A DNA stretch of 64,000 bases, taken from the NCBI RefSeq assembly GCF_030272615.1, contig NC_081406.1, positions 215,325,497 through 215,389,496 of the forward strand. Direction: 5' to 3'. The translations under genes and the position numbers were made by a program. The notes below the pieces were generated by a model. It was not told the origin of the DNA. It did not search any database and saw only the letters and a list, made by a program, of their open reading frames with translations. Positions 33,019 to 44,710 of this stretch are shown here, piece by piece (the first letter of the stretch is position 1; every line of letters starts with the position of its first letter). The DNA is from Cryptomeria japonica (lineage: Eukaryota > Streptophyta > Pinopsida > Cupressales > Cupressaceae).

Positions 33019-33929
33019 AGACAATGCGATTCTGAGCGTTGTTTCAAAGAACAATAACAAAAAATGCCCCAGACAACGATAATGACATATGCATGCCCCC
33101 TCGAGGAATTGGCCGGAAACATGTGGAAAAGAGGCCAATTGATCGATAAAAAATGACAGGATCGAACGGACTGACAATCGGAGATTAGATGCATGATAGA
33201 CAAGCAATTTAAGGAGCACAAGACCGTGACCAACATAAGATGGAGAGGACGCACGTCCATCTATGCAATGACAAAGAGCTATAAATGGGACCAAGAGGGT
33301 GAAAATGACTCATTTGCAGTAGCGAAAGAGAAGGATTTGTTGCTCTGGACAAGGACACTTGCAGATAGATGGCGAACATTCCAACGGCGGATCACCTTGG
33401 AGAACGTGTATGCACATTCAGACGACCGGAGGATGCAGGAGCAGCGGTATGTATATCGAAAACCCATGTTTTGAATTTCATGAATTTTGATGGCTTACGG
33501 GACATTGCGGGGCCCACAGGGGATACCAAAATGGTCTCTTGCACTTGTGTAGGCTAAACCTGCGCTTGTGTAAGGAGTTCTACGCTTGTGTAGGAAGACA
33601 CAAGCGCAATTCATCTAACACAGGCGCAGCTTCTCAAACACAGGCGCAAGTTGGCATAAAATCCTTAGTTTTGACTTGAAATTGCATGCAAATGACCTGA
33701 CAGGGGGTGGGAAGGATAGGATAGGGTAATGTGGATGAAAAACACCCTGATTTGATCATGAAAATGAAGACATGCAACCCATAGGAACAAACCCTAAAAC
33801 TGACAAAATGATGCCCCGATTGTGATGCAGAGTCGACAATATCCATTGATCGCACGGGAGAATCGACCGGACTGTTTCATGCTATGACATAGACTCAGGA
33901 GCACAAAGAGAGACACATTAGCTGGACTG
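33019..33929 (+). other. Element M 3' spacer with CG-motif cluster
   Basis: No gene recognised. At 33540-33660 lie three GCGCTTGTGTA-like units followed by three ACACAGGCGCA-like units in the opposite orientation. These are relatives of the CACAGACGCG clusters of element I and also lie just upstream of an antisense PMD frame. Confidence 0.7.
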
Positions 33930-34768
33930 GGATTGTATTACATCACATATATGCCCAAGATTAGGGCAAACACAGGATTGCTTACCGCATTGGTAGAGCG
34001 ATGGCATTCGGAGACTTCCTCATTCCATTTGGCGACTGGCGAGGCGACAGTGACTCTAGAGGATGTATGGCGCATCCTCCGCATTCCTATACATGGGGAG
34101 ATGATAGAGTACGACCCAGTGACAGGGAGAGACGTGTTATGCAGACTGTTGGAGTGTGACGCAGAGGATCTAGACATTGTCGAGAGGGAGATTCGGTGGG
34201 AGACTATGGCGGCCGAGTATGAGCAGCGATGTGTGGTGAGGACGATGAGGAGCCAGACTCAGCGGATCAGGAGACTTTGCAGGATATTCCCATAGAGCCA
34301 GAGACAGCTAGGACAAAGGAGATAGACATGTACAGGGCTACCATAGCGAGCCAGCAGGATTATATTGCAACATTGGAGAGACAGCATGAGTAGTTCAGAG
34401 CGGAGATAGCCAGACTCACAGAGGCTCGGGATACAGCCATAGCTCAGGCACAGCGAGAGGGACATAGAGTCGCTGAGTTCATTGGATCGATTAGGGATGC
34501 CAGTGCACGGGAGATGGCACAGATGCTAGTAGAGATTGGCGAGGAGAGACTGTACTGGAGGACACTATATGAGGGTGCAGTTCCACCGGAGCGGAGAGCA
34601 CCTTCATATCAGGCACGATCGAGGACAGAGAGCAGGTCATGCTCTCGGAGGACATTGAGCAGCATAGGAGTGAGTGGACCGATGAGACCACCGCAGCCAG
34701 GACCAAGACTAGGTACATCATCTACGAGACATGGCAGGGATGAGGAGGACAGAGGGAGCACCCAGTGA
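33930..34768 (+). pseudogene. Antisense ORF of element M: truncated PMD protein with coiled coil
   Basis: On the strand opposite to gag-pol. The PMD N-terminal part is clear: TGLLTALVERWHSETSSFH and GEATVTLEDVWRILRIPIHGEMI (about 33970-34110), the same blocks as in the antisense ORF of element I. The central PMD block (the WGPCVLAHLYYELH part in I) is absent after about 34220, so an internal deletion is likely. Then, in another frame, come an acidic linker (about 34235-34310) and a heptad-like helical stretch (IASQQDYIATLERQHE, a TAG near 34390, FRAEIARLTEARDTAIAQ; about 34340-34500), ending in an Arg/Ser/Pro-rich tail (stop at 34768). Start unknown. Confidence 0.72.
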
Positions 34769-35849
34769 CAGAGGCACGTGCTCCGTATGACAGACAGTAG
34801 ACATCATGTAGTTTGCCATTATGTAGTCAGCCTGCGGGCCATACTTAGGACAAACAGTCCAATTTTGTACTCCGACATTATGATGATATGTGATATGATA
34901 GGCATCAATATGATGGATGCAATGTGTTATGACTGATGTTATTTTTCATGTATGGATGACTTATGTACTGGTTTATGAACATGTATGAATGCATTGTATG
35001 TACTTTGGATGTATTTATAATATGAAATGGATAAAAATGCTTGATGTAATCGACATGATGGAATGCAAATGTACTAACCAAATGGATGCAGGACACAATA
35101 TGGTTTTGGATATCGGAGCACTAGACCGAACTGACTATCCAACCGGACGGAAGAAGTGTTAGTAAGAAGAAATGAGATAGAAGACAGTTAGAGATGATGA
35201 AAACTTGCTTTCAGTAATGCACTTTGTAGGTGAGAACCTTTATTTTTATTTAGCAAAATGGATGCGTAGCATCATGGCATTGAAGGCCAGAGCTGAAATG
35301 CAACCCGATTTGCGAAAGACAGACACAGCATAAACAAACGACAATCACAATCAAAAAAGAAAAGGATCATGAACCATCCCGGTCACTCTAAATCACTTGG
35401 TGACATCATCGAGCAACATAGGAACATGATCGAAGCCAAAGATAAATCAATAAGAAGATAAGACTCACAAATTCAAGCAAATCAAACAAACATCTTGATC
35501 TTTATTGTCAAAAGTTGAACGTGCTGATAGGACGATCATGCTGTCTGGTTTCAGGATATGCGGTACCCCGTCTAAGACAGGACACAGTCTGGTTTCGAGT
35601 ATACCACACCCTGTATAAGACCCATGATAATAAGAAAAAGGACAAATGATTTTGATGCTGATATTCGATTGTATGACAATTGTGATCAGTTTAAATGCTT
35701 GGTTTGATTGAAAAAGTTCATATGTTAATGCGTGATTTCAGTTAAAGCACAATGTTTGATTGCGAGTGTTCTTGGATGAATGCTCAGTGAGCTGTCGATG
35801 CACAAAGGGAATACTTTATTGCAAAAATGCATGGTTTTTTTTATTTTAA

Positions 35850-36125
35850 TGTTTTGAAATGTTTTTGTGTTCATTTTTTTCAGGACTTTATTTGATTTTT
35901 TTGGATTATTTCAGAACATTATTCGATTTTTATGACTTTTTTCAGGACATTTTTGAAATTTTTAGAATTTTTTTTTTTTTAGGACTTTTTTCAATTTTTA
36001 TGATCTTATTTCAGGTCATTTTTTGATTTTTATGAATTTTTTCATGACATTTTTCAATTTTTATGACTTTTTTCAGGACATTTTGAGATTTTTATGAATT
36101 TTTTCAGGACATTTTTCGATTCAAA
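35850..36125. repeat. T-rich tandem repeat
   Basis: About seven imperfect units of roughly 30-35 bases: TTTTTCAGGACATTTT, then c/tgattTTTATGA. The unit is best preserved at 35990-36125. Confidence 0.75.
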
Positions 36126-36439
36126 AGCTCCAGTGACCGATCATGACAAGGGGAAGGCACCTAATGCGCATTTGAAAGACACATAGACTAGGACCAACAC
36201 ATATGTACAAGAAACTAGTGTAGACAAGACAACGATGTTGACCAATGACAGACTTGGAATAGAACATTAGGTCGAGATCAAGATAGGCATGACAAAGTGG
36301 TCAAGAGAAAGCATATCTAGAAGTCATGATAGATGACAGAGCAATAATCTCATTACTCATGGCGCCTGATTGCCAGGTTTTCACCATGGTACTTGCCCAA
36401 AGCGCCTGTTTGCCAGGTTTTCACTAGAGGGTGAATCAT

Positions 36440-36570
36440 TTATTTTTTTGCTTTTTTGCTTTTTTCATTTTTTTTGTATTTTTTGCTTTTTTCTTTTTTT
36501 GTATTTTTTGCTTTTTTCATTTTTTTGTATTTTTTGCTTTTTTCATTTTTTTGTATTTTTTTCAGGATCA
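36440..36570. repeat. Low-complexity T-rich repeat
   Basis: Runs of ttttttgcttttttcatttttttgta-like units. On the minus strand this is the A-rich stretch that also follows pol in element I (15840-15940). Confidence 0.75.
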
Positions 36571-36596
36571 TATTTGAAGAAATAGCTGACAAAAAA

Positions 36597-39500
36597 CTAT
36601 GCCCAGTACTTGCGAAGATGCATGCTATTGATAGGATCAGACAAAGGTTCACCTTCGGGAGTCGCAAGCTGGTATGCCCCCGAGCCATAGGCTGCAGTTA
36701 CTATGAAAGGCCCAACCCAATTGGGTTCAAACTTGCCCTTGATGACATCAGTAGACTGTGCATTCTTGGGATTTGCCTTTAAAACCAGGTCTCCCACTTC
36801 GAAGTGTCGCCCTTTGACCTTCTTATTATAAGAGCGATGGAGACGGTTTTGGTATGCTTGCAAATGTGTCAGAGTTGTCTAACGTTTTTCATCTAACATC
36901 TCAAGCTGATGCAGCCGAGAGACTCTGTGTGTCTCATCATCAATCAGGTGTTGCAAGGAAACTCTCAAGGAAGGAATCTCAACTTCCAAAGGTAAAATGG
37001 CTTCCGCACCATACACCAAGGAATAAGGTGTGGCACCAGTAGGGGTGCGGATAGAAGTGCGATAGGCCCACAGTGCTAGATTTAACTGTACATGCCAATC
37101 TCGACCAGCGTCATTGACAACTTTCTTCAGGATCTTGATAATGGTTTTATTTGATGCTTTAGCTTGACCATTACCCTGTGGATAGTATGGGGTAGAAAAA
37201 CAATGTTGAATATGAAATTTTTCACAAAGCTCTTTAACATCTTTATTCTTGAAGGGTCGACCATTATCTGTGACTATGGCAAGAGGAACCCCATATCTGC
37301 ATATGATATAATTTAGCAAGAATTTTGAAATTTGGACACCAGTGATATATGTCATGGGGATGGCTTCAATCCATTTTGTAAAATATTCTGTAGCTGTAAT
37401 AATGAACTTGTGTCCATTTGCAGATGTTGGCTGAATCTTGCCGATAAGATCCAAACCCCACTCAGAAAAGGGCCATGGAGATATAACAGAATGAAGCTCT
37501 TGAGCTGGTGCATGAATATAATCTCCATGAATCTGGCACTTGTAGCACTTTTTAACAAATTCATGAACATCTTTTTCTAAAGTGGGCCAATAATACCTAG
37601 CACGAATCAACTTTTTGGCTAAGCTAAGACCATTGAAATGGCCCCCACATATACCATCGTGAACCTCGTGTAAAGCCGTTTGTGCTTCGTCAGAATCCAA
37701 ACACCTGAGGAGGGTATGGTCAAAAGAACGGCGGTAAAGGGTGTCAGCGATGATGACATATTTGGATGTTTGTCAAATAAAGGCTCGGCGTTGGTTAACG
37801 AAAAGGTTAGGTGGTAAAGTCTGGGATTTCAAATACTGATATATATCATTGTACCAAGGGGAATTGGGACCAACAAGAACGCACATCACCTCAGCAGTCG
37901 GAATGTCAAAAGAGGGGACTAGCAATTGTTCGACCAGGAATTCACACTTGTCCATATTCTGCGGCATATTTATCATAGAAGCAATTGTAGCCATCGCATC
38001 TGCCGACTTATTTTGTATTCTTGGCACTTGACTGAAATGGATAGCTATGAATTTGGTCTTGAAGAAGTCTACCATGTGCTTATAAGGAATAAGCTTTTCA
38101 TCCTTTGTCTCGTAGTCATCATTGACTTGTCGGATGACTAATTGAGAATCTCCATAGACTTGCAAATGCTTGATGTTCCAGTGTACTGCCACTCGAAGTC
38201 CTGTGACCAATGCTTCATATTCTGCAATGTTGTTGGTACATTGGAAAGTTATTCTGTATGACTTTCGAATAGCATCACCTTGAGGAGTGACAAACAAAAT
38301 GCCTGCGCCGGATCCGAACTTGGTGTGGGACCCATCAAAGTATAACTTCCATTCATTGGACGGTGTGAGAGCAAAGACTGATTCATTTGGGAAATCAGTC
38401 AACATGGGATGATCGTCTAAAATAGGAGCATCTGCTAGTTGATCTGCTATGACTTGTCCTTTTATCGCCTTTCGCTCTATATAAACAATATCAAATTCGC
38501 TGAGGATCATTACCCACTTTGCTAGGCGACCTGTTAAAGCTGCTCGGCTGAGCAAATATTTTAAAGGATCAATTTTGGCAATCAGCAATGTTTGATGGCT
38601 TAGCATATAATGTCGGAGCTTCTGTGTTGCAAATACCACTGCTAAGCATGCCCTTTCAATAGTTGAATAATTTAGCTCATAGCCGACCAGTGTCAGGCTG
38701 ATATAGTAAATAGCTCTTTCTTTGCCATTTCCATCTTGTTGAGCCAAAAGAACTCCCAATGTTGTTTCAGTTGCAGAGATATACAATAGAAATGGCTTTC
38801 CTTCAATAGGAGGCATTAGGATAGGTGGTGACAACAAATAGTCTTTAAGAGCTTGAAAGGCTGATTGGCATTGCTCAGTCCATTTAAAAGTGACACCTTT
38901 GTGCAATAGATGCTGAAATGGATGACATTTGTCGGCCAACTGAGCTATGAAGCGATGAATTGACTGGAGCTTTCCTTGCAGACTTCTTAATTGCCGGAGG
39001 TTGGAAGGTGGAGGCATATCCATGATTGCTTTAACTTTGGTAGGATCGACCTCAATGCCTCGATGAGAAACAATGTATCCGAGCAACTTTCCAACTGTAA
39101 CACCAAAGACACTTTTTTGGATTAAGCCTGAGTTTGTAGGTCTCTATTCTGTCAAAGATTGGGCCCAAGATGGCTAGATGACTATCTCTGGTGACAGATT
39201 TGCACAACAAGTCATCCACATAATCCTCCATCAAAGTATGCATAAAACCATGAAAGATCGTCATTGCTCTTTGATATGTTGCACCGGCATTTTTCAGACC
39301 GAAGGGCATCACGTTCCAACAATAGGTGCCCCAAGCACAGGTGAATGCAGTCTTATGCTGATCTTCAGGTGCAATACGGATTTGATTGTAGCCGGAGAAA
39401 CCATCCATTAGTGAAAGCATCTCATATCCAGCCATCATGTCCACTATGATGTCTATGTTTGGCAATGGAAAATCATCTTTAGGGCATGCTTTATTCAGGT

Positions 39501-41949
39501 CCCTAAAATCTGTGTAGATGCGGATGCCCCCAGTTACTTTGCTAACTGGTACTAGATTTGAAATCCAGTCTGCGTAATCAATAGGTCTAATGAAGCCCAC
39601 ATCTAGCAATTTTTTCAATTCCACTTTGACTAAAAGAGCCACTTGAGGATGCATTTTTCTAAGTTTTTGTTTGACAGGTTTAGCACCTGGTTTCAGTGGC
39701 AAATGATGAAGGACTAACTCTGGATCAAGGCCAGGCATATCTACATAAGACCATGCAAAGCTGATCTTCTTCTCCAGGAAAAAATTAATAAAATCAATCT
39801 TCTCTTGTTTTGACAAGGTGGCAGCAAAGTGAATGACCTTAGGGTTATCAGGTGTACCCAAATTGATTTCCTCGGTCATCTCTACCAACAATGTGGATTT
39901 GTCCTGAATTGATAGGGGTACGTCCACTCTTCCACCTTTGGGCGCCTCAGAAAGGTTTTCACCCGCAGGTACGTCTTTTATTTTTACTTTTGTACGATCA
40001 GAGAGCGCCTTACGGTTTTCACTCAAAGATCTATTCTTTTGATTTTTTTCTTTTTCTTTTTCTTTTTCTTTTTCATGACTGGAAGAGGGAGTTGACTCCC
40101 CAAAATATGTCATTGAATCCAGGTCAATAGAAAAGCCTGCCTTATGGTCGCCTTGTGGTATACCTTCACATAGTCCCAGGAACTCTACAATTGCTTCGTC
40201 ATTCTGAAAACAGTCCAACGTGAGTGGTTCTTGTTGGTCATATTGGATAAGTTGGGGATATATGAGGGGCATGTCATCATCGATTGTAAGGATAGAATGG
40301 GTTGATATGGTAAAAATGTGAATGTCCGTGGTGTCACTATCCGAACTGCTTCTGTCGGATTCAGAGCTGGGATCCCAAAATGACTCGATCCAAGCATGAG
40401 GACAGGTTTTAGGAAGAGGAGTTCTTTCATGTTTATCCTCCATAGGCAAGTTATCAGGGTCAATGAAGATATTGTCAAGGGCATAGGAGCTAGAAGAAAA
40501 AGAACTCCACTCCCATTCATTAGAATCAGTCTCGGGTTGGGTAGCCTCAGGTGTTATTTCATCATCAGAATCACGCCCTTTTCGACACGTGGACCTTTTG
40601 GTAGATGTGGATCCAATTCGTAACGGTACAAAACCTAACCCTAAAGTCGGGGGTCGCCTCTCAGGTATGATGGGTTCTAGCCTTCCATTGTTGTTCAGGC
40701 CTAAGCCACTGCAGCCATCATATCCTTTCTTTTGCAGCATAGTAAATCCTTTGCCGTATAATTCCACTGGCAACTTGACAGGTGAGGTTTTAGTTGGATC
40801 TTTATATAGCCAATCTATGACATCATCATCTACAGTTTCTTTGTTAAGTTCCCCCCATCTTGCAAATGTGGTAGGAGGCTGATATTGAATAATGACCTTG
40901 GGTTCCTTTTGCAATAGATGCGGTTTTCCATATGACTTTGGGGACATCGGCAAATTACCAATGAGGAATGTTTGGTCCATTGAATATTCTCCACACCCTT
41001 GATCTTGTATTTTCAGTTTGCCTTTGAGAGAATCTAACAATGCATTGGGATCCACATAACCGTCTGATTTGGCCTCTCTATTAACTGGGACCTGCTACTG
41101 AGGAGTACCCTTTAGGTTAGCACAAAAATGGAACGGATTAGGATCTCCTGGAATGGTTACCTTAGTTCCATTGTAAGGATATTTTAGACATTGATGATAA
41201 GTGGATGGAACTGCTTTCATGGCATGAATCCACGGACGGCCAAGAATCATATTATAAGGGAGGTCAAGGTCTAGGACTTGTAGGAAAGTATTTTCCGTCA
41301 CTGGACCAACTCTGATGGGCAATACAATTATCCCTTTGGATGGGCGCTCAGCATCATCATAGGCTTTTATTGTTATCCTTTTGGAAGCATCAATGTCATT
41401 TTTTGAATATCCGAGACCAATGACCCCTCTTAAGGTGCAGATATTAAGACCCGCTCCGCCATCTATCAAGACCCGTCGGATTTTGCAATTGTGGACAAAG
41501 ACTTCTAGGTGCAAAGGGTCATTATGGGGAACCTTGTCAGGTGAGATATCACTATCGGAAAATGCAACACTTCGGGAAATGGCTAAATGTCCAATCCGTG
41601 CTTGAAATTGGTCAACATCAATATCTGTTGGGACAGTGGACTCAGTCAAAGCTTTATCTAGGACTGCACAATGCATGGGAGACATTTTCAACAACTCTAG
41701 AATGGATATTTGTGCAGGTGTTTTTCCTAGATGATCCAAAAGATTATACTGACCCGTAGGCACTGGTTTGGGAGGAGCTACAGGAGCTCCTTTCACGACT
41801 ATTTTGGATCGACGAGTGGTGACCGCACAAGAAGGATCTTGTCCTTTTATTCTCAAGGTAGACACATACTCATTTGACGCATGAAAACAATTAATGACAT
41901 TGTGATAACCGATATTTGCATAATTGGCCGTTTGAGCAGAATTGGAAGA
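36597..41949 (-). pseudogene. Element M protease, G-patch, reverse transcriptase, RNases H, integrase
   Basis: Protease active site RRVLIDGGAGLNIC lies at about 41430-41480. The G-patch (LYGKGFTMLQKKGYDG..GLGL...G) lies at about 40666-40763. Reverse transcriptase is at about 39800-39080 with an intact YVDD at 39211-39222. A 2-base deletion near 39108-39112 shifts the frame (KKC box). Gypsy RNase H is at about 38840-38590 and archaeal-like RNase H at about 38350-38000 (LYFDGSHTKFGSG). The integrase zinc finger starts near 37690. The core keeps TDNG (about 37260) but has GQAKASN (about 37152-37172), Lys for Glu. In-frame stops are TAG 41095, TGA 37773 and TAG 36879; the real stop is at 36597. 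Each premature stop fits a C-to-T change. Confidence 0.92.
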
Positions 41950-44710
41950 AGACGCTTTACCCTTGTCATGATCAAGCAAAGGAGTTTTGAAAATAGTATG
42001 ATCAGTATTAGAGGTCGGATGAGTTGGATCTATCTCAATTACTCCTTGTTCCAATAAATCTTGAATCATATGTTTTAATTGAAAACATGAAGCGGTTTTA
42101 TGTCCTTTAGACTGATGATATTCATAGTACGCATTATCATTCCACCAATGCGGTTTTTCCGCTGGTTCTGCCTTAATATCTGGTAGTTTGATAAACTTCG
42201 CTTGTATTAATTGCTTCATGACTGATTCGATAGGCTCTCCCAATGGTGTAAACTGTCGAGGAGGCCCATCCCGTGATCGGAAGGGTTTGCGTTGTTGATT
42301 TTGTTGTTGGCCTTGTTGTTGATTGCATTGTTGAGCATATTGTTGTTGAGCATGTTGTTGATATTCTAGCTGTTGAGCATGCAGTTGATATTGCGGCTGT
42401 TGAGCGTGCTGCTGATATTGCGACTATTGAGCATGCTGTTGATATTGTGACTGTTGAGTATGTTGTGGATATTGTGACTGTTGAGCAACATTGTTCCTAG
42501 GTACTTGATTTTGTTCCATAGTCGACATATTAGGAACACTCAACTTCTTGATTGTGAATGGGGGTTGATTTGCATTTACCACTCTCGCATCAACAACACC
42601 ATCATTACTAACGTTCTTGTTCTTATACCAAAATTTGTTTCTATCCCCTGAATAATTTGTGTTGTCATTGTCCTTATTGAGCTTGATAATTCCTTTAGCT
42701 ACAAGAGCTGCTTCAATATTCATTCCTTTCTTAATGAGTTTTTCTATAGTACTAGGACTTTTCAATTTTAGCTCATACATCATTTCTGGGACTAGATTCT
42801 GGATAAACAGATTCACTTGCTGTTCTTCAGGTATATCGAGAGAAGAACGACTATACAAACTTCGCCATCATTGCAAAAAGGTCACTAATGGTTCACCTTG
42901 CTTTTGTTTGGTATTGCATAAATCCGACATAGTCACATCGCTGTCGATGTTGAACGCGAAATGAGATATAAACTTTTGCGCCAGTTCTGACCAAGTCTTT
43001 ATATTTCCTGGCAGATGAGAATACCAATCCATAGCTTGTCCAGTGAGACTTCATGCAAATAATCACATTAAATATGTGTCCTCATAGTTTATTTCTGTGC
43101 GTGCCGCGTAAAATGCTCGAATATGATCTCTTGGATTGCCATTCCCTCTATATTTCTCAAAGTGGGGTGCCTCAAAATGCTTAGGGAATGGAGGCATGTA
43201 TACACTCTTGTCAAAGGGATTAGGACATAAATATTGATCTGTATACAACTTCTTTGTTCCTTTAGTTTCTAATGCGTCAACTTTTCGTCGCAACATCTCA
43301 AGTTGTTGCGCAATTGTATTAGATTGTAGAGGTTCATCATTAATCCCAGTTGGTATTCTTTGTTGATATATCGCATTTCCGATTGGCTGTTGATACTCCG
43401 CAATGGCCATTTTTGGCGTCTCCTGCATATAAAGTTCTTGGTACTTTTCTTGTTGTTGTAGTTGTGCTATGCCTTGATATTGACTTTGTTGTTGTGCTTC
43501 TTGGAGCCCAGGTTGATATTGCAATTGAGTAGGCTGTTGATATTGCATAGGCGCCACTTGCGGTTGTGAAGTAGGATAACTTGTTTGTCTTGGCACATAT
43601 TGCGACACATATTGTTGGTGTTGATGAATTGGAATTTGTTGACTTTGTGCCAATTGTTGTCGCGGTGTATATCCAATCATTTGTAAAAAAGCTTGTTTAG
43701 ATGATTTTCGTTGCTTCTCCTTAGGATGGGGTATAGCACTTACATTAACTTGCTGTGTTGTTTGTCCAATCCCTTGTGATGGTTGCAAGTTTGTGTTAAC
43801 TTGTAATGGTGCCGAAGGCGCTGCAATTTCTTGTCGAATGCGACATTGCTGTTGTTGCACTTCATTTGTTTGCACATTCGATCGTACCTTCTTGTATCTT
43901 GGATGTTGATCCAATTTTATGCATATGAGGAACCACTTCTTGTTGAGGAACTGCTGTCGATATTTGCATAGTCTTCATTTGATCTTGTATTGCAGGCGTT
44001 GTATTGAATAATGGATTATTTATCGTCTCAAACAATGACTTTTGAGGAATAGTCACTGACAATGCCTTTGAAGTACGTTTACTCATCAATGTAGATTGAA
44101 GCTCTTGTTGCACATTTTCTTCATTGAGATGCGAAGAGAAACTTAACGGCTCACTGCCTTGTTGTGTTTGCACATTAATTGGTTCATTTAAGGGAACCAT
44201 ATCACTCATCATGTGAAGATACTTTTGAGGATACGTTTTAAAAACTTTGCTCAGGAATTTATCCATCCTTTTTATTACCTTTGGATCTTGAAGGAACATG
44301 TCAACCTCATCAGAGGCATCAGAATCAGATGAAGAATCTGGTTGGACATTTGGATTCGTTTCTTGTTGAATACCTTGGTCTGAACCGAATCCTTGTGAAA
44401 GAGTTTGATGTTCATACAGTGTTTGAGTTCGAATATCATGTTGCAAATTTGGTTGATCCCAATTAAAAGGTGCACTTCCTCTTGGAGTTGGTGGAACACT
44501 CCCATGTCCTAGTTTCATGGGTACAAACACTGGTTCATATAATGGTGGTGGTCCAAGTTGAACCGTTCCATATGGTGGTAGAGAGGTGTTTGATGAACCT
44601 TCAACTTGCATTGTTTGACTAGTTTGAAACTGCGAATTTGCTATGTTATCCATGGATTGATACATTGATTCACTCATCTTCTTAGATCTTGATCTTGTCT
44701 CAACTGGCAT
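41950..44710 (-). pseudogene. Element M gag
   Basis: Start ATG at 44710 (MPVETRSRSKKMS). A frame change lies at about 43862-43914, in the Gln-rich part. Gln-rich repeats (QQ.QYQ, 43400-43650 and 42290-42480) flank the gag core at about 43100-42780 (DTYLM, AMDWYSHLP). Stops TGA at 43063 and about 43051, TGA near 42860 and TAG at 42424 all look like C-to-T changes in Arg CGA or Gln CAG codons. The Zn knuckle (about 42086-42140) has Tyr at the first Cys position (YEYHQSKGHKTASC), a G-to-A change relative to I and O. Confidence 0.9.

Larger units (their letters stand above)
34769..36596 (-). other. Element M post-pol region (no gene)
   Basis: Between the PMD remnant and the pol stop. It holds T-rich tandem units at 35850-36125 and 36440-36570 on the plus strand, and the family motif ccaggttttcacc near 36374 and 36412 (ggtgaaaacctgg in the sense of the element). 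Open frames rich in Phe or Lys here are low complexity. Confidence 0.7.

Noticed and set aside
36440-36782. Phe-rich plus and Lys-rich minus open frames
   Set aside because: Low-complexity T/A repeats following the pol stop of element M.
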